Shown: positions 47,831 through 59,000 of the stretch, piece after piece
How the letters are laid out: every line of letters begins with the position of its first letter
Position numbering within the stretch: the stretch's first letter is position 1
DNA from: Grifola frondosa
Lineage: Eukaryota > Basidiomycota > Agaricomycetes > Polyporales > Grifolaceae
DNA: 64,000 bases
NCBI GenBank assembly: GCA_001683735.1
Contig: LUGG01000023.1
Coordinates: forward strand, 310,001-374,000
Direction of reading: 5' to 3'
Notes under the pieces: generated by a model
Told to the model about the DNA's origin: nothing
The model's database searches: none
What the model saw: only the letters and a program-made list of their open reading frames with translations
Position numbers and translations under genes: made by a program

Positions 47831-50692
47831 GACATCTATGCGATACCCTAATTTTCCTCGTGCCAATGTCCTTGTTCTTGGATCCAATTCTGTTCAATCT
47901 CTCCTGCCATCTACACTAATTTCTCAGGCGGATGCCCTGCTGGAGAACCACAGACTTGAGGATGTGGTCAATTTGGCGGATCAGCAGCGTCGAAAGCTGC
48001 AGGCCATGATGTCGGTGGACTTGCATGAGGTGAGTCCAATAACTACGATATGGCATAGCACTTATGATTATGCAGGCCGACGAGTTGCGCTATGTATACC
48101 AACGTATAGGCTTTCAACATCTCACAGAAACGCTCTTCGATGATGCTGGAAGGCATCTTTTCGACGGTGACCTGGACCCGCGCGTTTTGATCAGTTACTA
48201 CCCTGAGTTGTGTGGTACGCTCTTCAGTGAGACGGACTCAGTGGATGTCTTCGCTGGCGTGGCAGAGTTTATGCCCACGGAGATGTCTATAGACGAGATC
48301 AGTAAGTCGCCGCTTCCTGTCGTGAAATTTAATATGTATATTCTATTCGCGCGTTGTGTTATTGTTCTTGTTCGATTTCTTTTATCACTGTCGACGTGCG
48401 ATGTTCCTTCATCCCCTCCGAACAATTCACTCCCCATTGACTTATCACCTTTCCGCCCCGCGCGCCTGCACACTCTCGTCGGGACTGATCCAGTTATCGC
48501 CAACCTAGTCAGGAATTATTCTCCGCACCTCTCTCCTAATACGCGCGAGGCACCTCCTACAGTGGAACTGCGGAAAATTCTTGGACTCGCTGCCAGAGAG
48601 ATGCTCGAGGTGTATTTGCAGAAGTGGCGAAAGAAACTTTCGCTACAGCATCCAGCTACTTCGCAGTCGCTGCAGCCCATGCGGATGGTGCGACAACATT
48701 TGTACACATTCGACGCCCTGTTAACGGTGTTCGGTCTAGATACTCGATACTGTGCTCGCCAAACTCCATGCACAGGCTAACAGATCCGCGGATCTACTCG
48801 CACTGATCATTGGACCTAACAATATCGTGCTGTCTGAAATTGAACCAGTCTTGATGCAGTCGGGAAGATATAGCGCTCTGTGTGAGTTGTATCGACAGTG
48901 CGGTGAAGATACCAAATTACTGGAGACGTGGTCGAAGTGAGTATCTCCGAAATAATTTCACGCTTTTATTATGCACTCACTTGGGACTCTCGTGTTAAGG
49001 CTGGTCGATGGCGAGTGGACAGATGAAGATGTGCAGGATCCATTATCAAGGATGTTCGACCTCCTCAATGAGAGACGGGATCGGGCATTAATTCAGCGAT
49101 GGGGAATATGGCTCACGAAGAAGGATTCTGAGCGTGCGTTGAAGGTATCAATGCCTCTCATCAAGTCGAGCGATGTGTCTGACGAATCATCAAAAACGTA
49201 GTTATTAATGTCTTTGGGTTCCTCCAAGCGCAAAACCGAAGACGACCGCATACTTCTTCAGCAAATAAAAGATACTAACCCTGCAGCTAGTATACAATTC
49301 CTGGAATATCTTGTCCTACAGAGGCGTAGTTTGGTGCGTTCTTATTTGGTACGATATAACAAAGCTCTTGATCGAGATAGCCATTTAGGATCCAGAGCTG
49401 CACATGCAACTCGCGATGACCTATGTAGATCAACTATTGTCATGTTTGGCCGACGAATCTACCTCCAAGCTATGGCGAGCCAAAGGTGCGCGATAATTTA
49501 TTATTGATGACTGGAGGTTTGCTGATCGCATCCACAAGCGTCATCATATGCCTCTAGTCGATCCGAGACCACCTTTCTCTCTTACTTTGCATCTACAACA
49601 CCAGACTCTGAATCCAAACGTGTCCGGCTAAAAACGGCTCTTTTCCTTCAAGGCTCCACATCATATGACGCAGAAGTCATTCGTAGTAGGCTCATATCGC
49701 ATGAGAAAATCCTGAAACTTGAACTAGCAATCGTAGATGGCAAGGTGCATTATCTCTGGATCCATTTCATACACAGCAACTGATGCATTTGTGACCCAGC
49801 TTGGCCGCCACCGCTCCGCTCTTTCCACGCTCGTACATGACCTCAATGACTCCACTTCAGCAGAAGCCTATTGTACACTGGGTGGCGAGGTGGTCCTCAC
49901 GAAGACTGCACAGTCTATGGAGAGAGGTACAACCTGCAGCAATGGACCTCCCTGCTCGTGCCTGTCACACCAGCTGGCAAGCGTAAGGTTTCACCAAGCC
50001 CGATACAGCGGGTGAAGACTGTCAACGAGGATTTGAAGAAGGAATTGATCAAGATCCTCCTGGAGGTATATATGAGTGGAGGGTCAGTATCGCCACTTAC
50101 TACTATCCCATTGGTGACCTGAAGTATGCGTCAACCAGTGAGGCGACTGCGGAGCGTACAGCGCATCTACTCAATGCTCAAGCTATGAATCTGGATGACC
50201 TTGATGTATGACCTAAATTGCTATATCTTATGACGGTCATTTCTCACATCTGCGCGTATTCAGGTCGTATCACTCATCCCTCCCGAATGGCCGCTGCGGA
50301 TTCTCTCTACATTCCTCACACGTTCATTCCGCAGGACACTGCATGCGCAGCATCAAGGGCAGATAGTGAAGGCCATCAGCGCAGGCGAAAATTTGGCTGT
50401 CGCAGAGAAAACATGGCTTATTCTCCGTGAACAAGGTGCTGTCATCGAGGAGGCCGCCGATGAGGAAGATAACGAAGGCAGCGAAAAATTGGGATTGCAG
50501 TTGGAGGAAGCCAAAGGATTCCCGGCCTCTTTCAATGAGAAAATTGGGATTCACGACCAGGGAGAGCTTGGAGGTGAGGACGAGGGACTGGAGCCTGCGG
50601 CTGGCGGCCACGTTGTCGATATCAGCGTTTCTCCAGCTAAGAAAGGGTTCTCTGCGTCGGATCTGGGCACCGATGTCGATGTTGGGACTTAA
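47829..50692 (+). CDS. VPS3/TGFBRAP1-like protein, C-terminal CLH/VPS39 half
   Basis: The start is MTSMRYPNFPRANVLVLGSN at 47829 (or M at 47838). In intact family members, LVLGSNSVQSLLPSTLISQ lies just after the CNH propeller. It continues ADALLENHRLEDVVNLADQQ, ADELRYVYQRIGFQHLTETL and LFDGDLDPRVLISYYPELCG. NLVRNYSPHLSPNTREAPPT, IGPNNIVLSEIEPVLMQSGR and YSALCELYRQCGEDTKLLET follow. Then come RRDRALIQRWGIWLTKKDSE and SIQFLEYLVLQRRSL. The C-terminal VPS39-type domain is VVSLIPPEWPLRILSTFLTR with SFRRTLHAQHQGQIVKAISA. An acidic tail ends SASDLGTDVDVGT. About eight introns are present. Some exon joins (48760, 49490, 49740) are uncertain and may hide frame slips. The protein lacks its own propeller. 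Confidence 0.8.
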
Positions 50693-51586
50693 TTTCTGTC
50701 TATGTGCACTTATTATGCTATTTTTTTCCCGATCTTCGTGTTTCTATCAGAAGTTTGATCCCAGACGTGACAGATCATCATGACATCCCGCAGTAGATCG
50801 TCGCATCCAGTTTTGCAAAAGCCAAGAACGAGAAGACGGTGGACATAGTTCTGCAGTGTACATGTAAAGAGTAAGCCATCCCTTACTCTGCATGTCCTCC
50901 TATCTGACTGCATGTACAACAAAGATGCGAAATGTATTCATGGAATGGTATCGAAGCAAACTATCCGGACGTGCTCATCACCGCAATCGGCGTATCTCTG
51001 TGCTGTGTTGAATTGCAGTGTACAGAAGCCGCTTGCAGGCGACTGCGAACCACTGTTAAATATATCCCATATTGCTGATCGTCAATTAGCTTTGCTCCGT
51101 GGTCGGCGTTCGAACCAACCGTACTCACGCTGTCTACCTGACAAACGCTGTCGACGCCGTCATTGGAATTATTCTATCCAACAAACTTAGTGAACGACTC
51201 GGCCTTATTCTCAAGGTGAAGATCTTGCAATGCTCCTCGCGTATTGTGGCAAATCCAGCGCCTGCTCCTGTGCGTAGACTTGTGTCAGAGTTCTCTCGGT
51301 TGAGTTGAGGTGAGTCTCCTTGCGACTGTTCTGCTTGTCTTCTGCCAAGCGCGATAGACCCTGTCACTGCTCAGTATCCAGAGCGCTTTATTGCGACTGA
51401 ACTCTACTCAAAAATTAACCAGCGTGGCTGTACTCGCCGACAGGCGTGTGTTCAAACAAAATGTTCGACCACAGTCTCCTATAAGTACAGACAAGTGTTC
51501 GGGGTAGGGAGTATATTACATTCTTGTCCTTCTTCGCGTAAAATTGAATCGTTGTACTAACTGCCACTTCCGATTGAATCGGCAGG
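50693..51586. other. Intergenic, about 0.9 kb
   Basis: Lies between the VPS3-like C-terminal half and the DUF6533 gene, both rightward. Open frames at 50912-51308 have no recognisable motif. Parts (AVDAVIGIILSNKLSERLGL near 51130-51200) look faintly protein-like but are unassigned. Confidence 0.35.
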
Positions 51587-53297
51587 ATGTCTTCGACCAT
51601 AGCAGAAGCACATTATGCTGAAGTGTAAGTAGCATGACGTCACTAGCCTTCCCCGGATCATCTCATAAATATGTCTTTCCGCATAGAATTATAGCTGACT
51701 ATTGTCATATTGCCGCTGCCGGTAAGTCGCGCAAACTGGTCATGTATAACGGAACCACTTACATAGTTCATGATCAGCACTCTTAGTCTATGACTGCCTT
51801 CTCACACTGTCGAGCGAAGTACAGGTAGTCTGGAGGAGACGCTTTACTGCTGCTAGTCTCCTTTTTTTCGTCAATCGCTATTGTGCTCTGCTCGATAAGA
51901 TGATGATTTTGCTTGAACTTCTGAAATGGACTGGTCAGACCGATCAGGTATGTTCATGTAATGAATGGAATTCTGCAATTGGTCGCTTAGTTCCGGCTTC
52001 CTTGTAGAGGTACGTTATCCCACCAGCGCTGCCCTCCTCGGTGAGATCAATAAATTGCAGCTGCACTGTTATCGTATGGATAGACGCCATCCTCGTCGTC
52101 ACCAATCTCACGGTGATCACTAGTAAGCCTCTGTCTATAGCTCTTGTGTGAATGTACTGACCTCATCGATCTCTCTCATTGCACAGTATTTTCCGTGCTC
52201 CGTGCATATGCATTGAGCGAGCGCAGGTGGACACCTGCACTCCTTGTCCTCTGCTTCGGTCTCGCACTGCCCGCAGCCAGTTTGGTAAGGCATTTTGTCT
52301 CCGAGCTTGCTCGTACCGTTCATAGGCATCACAGTATCTGCAAACGACATACACCACATTGGCAATGTCAATCGGTGGATGCGGCTCCAGCAGTTCTATG
52401 TCTTTGACGACTTATCGCATGTGAGTGTGTCTAATGGAACAGCCACACTAGCGATGTTCACTGACGGTGAGCTGCAGACGTGCGTACACCTAGACCGCTG
52501 ATTCTTAAGCGAAGTGTTCATCTACGGACGTTCTTGCAGTGGCTACAGCGGCGCGATCCGCTAGTATCGCCTCGGATTTACTCGTACTCTTTGTGACCTT
52601 CACAAAGACAATTGGGATAAGAAAGTTTGCATCAAGCAGCGGTATACGTACAGGAATTGTGGATATGATCCTCCGAGATGGTCTGTTCCCATTTTTGCTC
52701 TTGCTCGCATTTTAGTTCATCGTAATTGTGTGCCAGGGACCCTGTACTTCATGTGAGTGTGCGAAGCCGCCTTGATTATATTTTGCCGCTAATTCCTACG
52801 CAGTGTGCTTCTATTCTTCAATGTCGGCGACATCATCTTCCTGCAGGTCGCCGTGAGTCACCCATGGCTTCCCTTCGCGCATCCGCAATGACCGCCTCCT
52901 GCAGATCAATGGTGCTGTTGCGGACATCGTCACAACGTGCATCACATTTTCTTTCTTCTGTCCCAGTATTAAAGCTCATGTTCTGATTGACAGCTTGAGT
53001 GTGATTTTGATATCGCGGTTCCTTCTCAACCTCCGTGCAGTCGGCATGGACGCTAGCGCCAGCGAGGACGCGAGCGGAAGTCCCACGTCGGCCACACCCA
53101 CTTCAGTCCTCTTCGCAAACTCCGTCGTTGCGGCGCTAGGTGCGCCGCTTGAGCACGAAACCGACACGGAGTTGCGGAACCAAGCAGGTGCCACCGAGTC
53201 TATCGAGTTTGAAGATGGAGGTGATGTGCAGCTCGAGATGCGTGCATGCGAAATCGAACAACGAGATCCCCGCACTGTGTCTAAAGCAAGCGTGTAG
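51587..53297 (+). CDS. DUF6533-family seven-helix membrane protein
   Basis: Basidiomycete receptor-like membrane protein of unknown function. Start MSSTIAEAHYAEV at 51587. Short introns follow, then IIADYCHIAAA and the family signature YDCLLTLSSEVQVVWRRRFT with AASLLFFVNRYCALL. Later helices are IVWIDAILVVTNLTVI, FSVLRAYALSERRWTPALLV and SIASDLLVLFVTFTKTIGI. Next come MILRDGTLYFIVLLFFNVGD and DSLSVILISRFLLNLRAVG. The cytoplasmic tail is acidic and ends RDPRTVSKASV at 53297. Nine or so introns are used. A frame slip is needed near 51787 just before VYDCLLTL. The DExxYxWRRRW-type pattern after helix 2 is the hallmark of DUF6533. Ligand unknown. Confidence 0.78.
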
Positions 53298-53935
53298 CAC
53301 ATATCAGGTTACAGACAACCCACAAGTATTGATCAACTCGTAAATGTCATACGTTGTAGTGTTACAGTACGAATTCTAACCGAAGGGTCTTCTGATGCAA
53401 TGATCGACAGCCACTTTCATCGAGATAAGTACGTGGATTTGGAAGGAACGCGCGTGGTTCTCTATCCACCCACGCGTAATGATCCTTCTCGAGATGAGGA
53501 CCAGTTCTTGGGAGACATCGAAGGTCTTAGAGAGCAGATTTGTGGCGGCAGCTGGTGTGTTGAATGAGATGGTGGTCAAGAGAGAAATGTATGTGGCATA
53601 AATATTGGTGATCTGCCGCTATGCTGACTCGCATGTAGTCGAAGTCATGTATATTGTGCTGAAGTCACACGATTTCTGGCTGTTAGATTTTACCAGTGAG
53701 AGACATATCAATCTACTTGGGGCTGATGTTATAATGGCTCACCAGTCGACCTTGAATAGAGCATTGCTTTGACCACATGCAGCTCGATAAGCACATTGAC
53801 TTCTTCGTTAGTTTGCGAATCCGAGATGGTACATAATGTAACAGTACACGAGTGATGCCGACTTGAAATACATGCTTATTATACTGACTATTGCACAAAA
53901 GAAAGTCCGCCTGGCAGGGCTAGCTGTGTTGAGGA
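53298..53935. other. Convergent 3' flanks, DUF6533 gene / PRI1
   Basis: About 640 bases between two converging stops. A 60-codon frame near 53390-53570 has no motif. No gene supported. Confidence 0.35.
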
Positions 53936-55449
53936 TCACCAAGTCATATCTGTCAAGTGCGGATAAGTATGCTGTGAACGGAGACATTTAACAGAACCGT
54001 CACCTGTACCCCGTTTTGTCCGTCTAGTTTCTTCCATGAGTGTCATGACGTGTCGGTCGAGCATGTCAACATATGGCTTTAAGGACGTCCTCTCCCAATC
54101 TGAGTACGCGTCAGAAAGAGACGTAACATTTTAAACGTAGCAATACACACCAGAATGATGCTCCGCAGCGTCTCCAGCTGCAGGTAGAACCTCGTCCAGT
54201 TCTTGTAGCAATTGTGAGACGGTAGGCACGCGCTCCGGTCGGAAGCTGTCTATCGTCTCGGGGTCGACGGGTACGCAGACCCGGCCTGTTTTGGGATGGA
54301 CACAAAAAGGCGCCTTGAGCAAGTGATTTCGGTGTTTAGAAACCTCTGCATCGATACGGGGGTACGTGTATTGCAAGATGATGTCTTCCATCGCAGCCGT
54401 GAGAGTGGCCTAGTAAAATGTCAGTAGCTCTCGCAGTAGTGGGCAATAACGACCACTGACACGCTGAGGGGTTCCCTTAGCATATTCCTTTACTTCCTTC
54501 TTCAAGTCGTCCCATTTGTCTTCCGATGACCGTTCGGGGTTGGCTGTCCACTTTTTACGAAGGTTCTCGACAACCGTCTTGTCTGGTATGAGATGAAGAA
54601 GTGCTTCCCACCCCTCTTCTGAAGCGAAGCAATCTTGGTCGGCAAGGATCAGGTCACCAAACACGACGGCGAGTGGCTCCAGCGCCATCCTGGATGAAAG
54701 CATGTTACAGCTGCCGAGAAAAAGTGGCCGAGGAAAAGACTCACGCAAGAGAAGGAGGCAAAGGTCGTGAGCCCACACGGACGTTGACCTTTTTGTGCAT
54801 CTCCTTTCCTCCCTGTATGACTGTCACCCATCCGACTAGAGCTCTTCTCTGTTCGTCGGTCAACTCCATGGCCTCCCTGTCAGATATCCATAGATGGATA
54901 CCACGACGACCAGAATAGACCCACAACAGATATTTGTAGCCAAACTGGTCTCGTATTGATCTGTCCATCACACGGACCGCGGCAGCGATGAAGACCCAGC
55001 ACCGCCGACAAATTTCCGCACCAGAGCAGCATGTACGAATGGTGTCGTAGTCGGTCATATCGATATCAAAAACGAGTTCACGCAGTTGCGGAGTAAACGC
55101 CGCTGGACGGACTGTCTTTTTGTCGCGAGGCTGAGGATAAAGTCAGGCAAGTGGTTCCTTGGGACATTCGGCCAAGACGTACTCTGGCACTGTACACTGG
55201 CCCAATCTCAAATCGAGTGGGATTAAGCGTACACACTTGCTTCTTTAGGTCATCCGCAGTGGCAAACGAGTTGTATCGAAGATAGACGTCGCCTGGGAGC
55301 GTGAAAGCAAATTCACGGTGCGTGAAGAACTTCGTAGGAGTATGTTCGTGGTTTAGCCAGCCGAATACAGACTTAAATGGGTATAATCGTCGATAGAAAG
55401 CAAGCATGAGTTCCGCAGAAGGTGATTCTACGTCGTTTGAAAGGGCCAT
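53936..55449 (-). CDS. PRI1: DNA primase catalytic (small) subunit
   Basis: Catalytic subunit of the DNA polymerase alpha-primase complex, which makes the RNA primers at replication origins and on the lagging strand. Start MALSNDVESPSAELMLAFYR at 55449, then HREFAFTLPGDVYLRYNSFA. The metal-binding aspartates are in ELVFDIDMTDYD. The zinc-binding stretch is TCCSGAEICRRCWVF. The nucleotide-binding SGRRGIHLWISDREAMELTD follows. Later conserved parts are DLILADQDCFASEEGWEALL, YTYPRIDAEVSKHRNHLLKA, PFCVHPKTGRVCVPVDPETI and WERTSLKPYVDMLDRHVMTL. Introns near 55135-55190, 54690-54745, 54405-54470 and 54115-54165 join in frame. No frame break was found. The extreme C-terminus beyond TRRTKRGTG is uncertain. 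It is divergent from the ABCC gene. Confidence 0.93.
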
Positions 55450-56092
55450 CTTATAGTTTCAGTCTGAGATTGGGGATGGGAGGAGATGGGAGGAGACAAC
55501 GCGAGCGTGATGCGATCGCAGAGACGCGTACGGTCACACGTGACAGATCGCGATGTCACAATTAAACATAGGAACGTATTTACGAAAGCTTACCTGGAGC
55601 TTACTTGCAAGACCCCATCTTCAACGTAGTTCATTATATTCAGTCGTGATAGAGACGCATCGCCAACTCCAATCCACAATTTTCTTGCACGAGGATCGCG
55701 TCGCTGGCGTGACCAGATAAGCAGACGCCGTCATCGACGTGACGCAATGAGATTTTCAAGAGCTCGGTATTTACTGAATGCTCTGTAGTTTCTTACTGAC
55801 ACCATATTCACCTCCGGGAATGTACGCATTTCGAAATTTGGGAAAAGTTGGTTTATCCCTGCGATGGGAAGATTCTACCGAGGTCAGCAACACACCCACT
55901 CGATAAGATGCCGGACCGACATGCTGGCGCCCAGTGACGTGAAGATGTCCGAGTGGGTTCGTTGACTCTTTGCGTAGAACCAACTGTCGGTACCGACTGA
56001 CCAGCAAACATATATCAAAAACTTACGCGCTGAACCTTACCTTCCTTCCAGCTCTGTCTCTTCGGAAAAACGTCCTGTTGTCTTCGACCGCC
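55450..56092. promoter_or_regulatory. Divergent promoter region, PRI1 / ABCC transporter, with MCB-like and E-box-like sites
   Basis: 643 bases between the two start codons. ACGCGT at 55524-55529, about 75 bases upstream of PRI1, matches the MluI cell-cycle box bound by MBF in yeasts at S-phase genes. CACGTG lies close by at 55537-55542. The placement suits PRI1. Actual use is inference. Confidence 0.45.
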
Positions 56093-59000
56093 ATGCCGCA
56101 ATACCAGCTCCAGGTCGCGATAGCACTCGCTCTCAGCGCTGTATGCAGTCTCGGTTTATTCGTCTTTGCGAGACCCGAGGAAGGCAAGATTCAGCTTCCG
56201 ACATATGCGGAAGAAGAGGAATCGTCTCAACAAGATCCTTTCGATGTCACTAAACCTGAGGACTTCATCGATGGCACTCCAGTTGATGAGGAACGCTTTT
56301 GGGCAAAGGTGTGTTCGCACAACGCTCAACATAATACAACGTTGCTGACTGTTGATAAGATGCGGCTAAGGAAATTGATCATTTCTCTGCTACTGGTCGT
56401 CATCATCTCAATTCAATCGGTTTCTCTTGGGTGGTTCGCTATAGAAGTTGACCGTACCAACCTGATTGTCCATCTGCTCTTCCTGGGTTTTACTTTCTAC
56501 GTGCTCGCTGTCGCCGTTCGCTCTGTCAATCAACAATATGCCACTCATGAAGTTTCCATCATTCATTTGTCTGTCTTGACTTTCTTGTCCTCGGGGTTGC
56601 TGTTCTCTACAGCAATCTTACCCTCGAGTGCCCTGCCGGTCGTGTCGTTTAATGAGCCATCAATGACGCCGCTAGCCTTGTGGCACGCAACGCTCGTTCT
56701 CTACTCTGTATGCTTGGTCATTGCTGTCACAACACCTCGCGGGCCTCCTCTGCATTTTCCTTCTGACGAGATATACTCGGAGAAGACTTTGATGAACACG
56801 ACCTCTATATACGAAGATAATGTTTGTGGAATCACTGGTACGTTACTCGATTCTGCGGCTGTATATAGGCGGTGCCGGATGCTAAATTGTTCGAATCGCA
56901 GGTGCCTCCGTATGGGATGCATTGCTGTTTTCTTATACCACGAAAGTTGTCATGCTAGGCAACACATCCGAGAGTCTGGAAATTGGCGATCTTCCCATCG
57001 TTCCTGCAGACATGCGCGCGACCACGATCTTCGCCGGTATGCGCGATGCCATGCGTCGATGGAAACTCCGCATTGGTTCTTGGCGTCCCAAGCCTGGCTC
57101 AGGATGGGAGCTTGGTTATCGCCTGTTGCGGGTAAATATCTTTACTATTGCGCTTATTGTTGGCCTTGCGGCGGTCGCAGCGGTGCTCTTTTACGCTCCA
57201 GCATACTTTTTGCGAAAGGTTGTAGCGTACCTCGAGGTGGATCGCGAGCGGAAAGAAAGAGGGTGGGGATGGGTATACTGCGCAGGATTATTTTTCAGTA
57301 ATGCGACATCGCAGCTGAGTGAGTGAGGACCTGACGGTAGTCATCGGTGTGCATTACTGATTTGTCGGGCAGTTACCGGCCAATTATGGTCCCTCTCGAC
57401 TACCACCTTGCAAGTCCGCCTTCGTATCCAGCTGAACTCTATACTATTTGCGAAGACGTTGGTCCGGAAGGACGTAGCATCATCTGCCAGCTCTGCGCCT
57501 AGTTCTGAGACAACGGCTGCTTCAAACGACACTATTGAGGCAAATGGCAAACCAGAAGAGAAGAAGACTGACGAGGACACCTTCTCCAGCAAGGCGCAGA
57601 TCATGACACTCATGACTACCGACGTGGATCGCGTGAGCGAGTTTTCTTGGCACTTGTTTACGCTCATCGGTATGCTCCCCATCACAGTAATAGCTCATTG
57701 ACACTCGCGTGATACTCAAACCTCCATCAGACTCCCCTGTTGAGATCGTGATTGGCACGATTTTCTTGTATCATATGTTGGGTGTCTCGTGCTTCTTCGG
57801 CTTGGCTGTAACTTGTCTTTTCCTGCCCATGAATCACTTTGCTGGTAAGGTTGTAGTTGGTGCACAAGATAATCTGATGAAAGCTCGTGACGAACGAGTG
57901 GCGCTAATGAATGAGGTTCGTGTTTCTGCTTGATTAATGCGCCGTTTTACCTGACTGTGTTATCGAAGATTTTGGGTGGCATCCGGATGTTGAAAGTGTG
58001 TTAAATCTGCAAACGGTTGCCATATGTCACTTGCTGATGCGGCGTCATAGTTCATGGCTTGGGAGCGGAGCTTTGAGACTAGAGTGCATAAAGTTCGGGC
58101 ACGCGAACTGAAATACCAGAAGTTAAACTATACCATCGAGGTTAGTATTATTACTTGGCATAGAGGGAAAACACTGACATCTGTTACGCGACGTATAGGT
58201 ACTCTGGAACGCCATATGGTTCTGTAAAGTTTGTTACTGTCAATAACATTTACTCACATTTGCATCTTATGTCTAGGAATGGCTCACCAATACTTGTCAC
58301 TCTCGTGTCATTCTGGCACTTCACGGTCATTCGCAAGCAAGTGCTCACTCCCTCGATTGCTTTCACATCGGTGAGTCTTGTGACCTGTTTGTAATACCAT
58401 CTCAGGGACGAAACTGACCATTCTTCAGATTAGCGGTAAGTGAAAACTCTGAATATTTACTATCCAGAATGCTGACTGTATGCCAGTATTTAACGAGATG
58501 AAATTTGCCCTAAACGCTCTTCCGGAAACCTTGATTAATCTCCTCCAAGTACGTTTCCGTCTTGGCAAATTCACCATTCGCGAAGTCAGTATTGAACACC
58601 TTCATAGTCATTGGTTTCTATGCGTCGCATCGAGAAGTACCTGAATGGCGCCGAAGTAGCTGCTGTTCCTCCTCTCGACGGTCAAGCTCACCCGATCGCA
58701 CTCCAATCCGCCACAATCACCTGGCCCCAGGATCGCTCTCGCGGGACCAGTGCCGCGCCCTCGGTAGCTTCGACGCCCAGGCAGAAGTTTGTGCTGATAG
58801 ATTTGACGCTCGACTTTCCTCTGGGCGAGCTTTCACTGATATGCGGGAAGCTGGGGAGCGGAAAATCATTACTATTGTTAGGTAGGTAACTGCCGCTACG
58901 GACTGTTTCAATGTCTTATCCAACGCTTTTTTGATATCAGCCCTCCTCGGGAGGCCGACTTGCTGACTGGTCAACTGATTTGCCCTCGGTCCCCTCCTGA

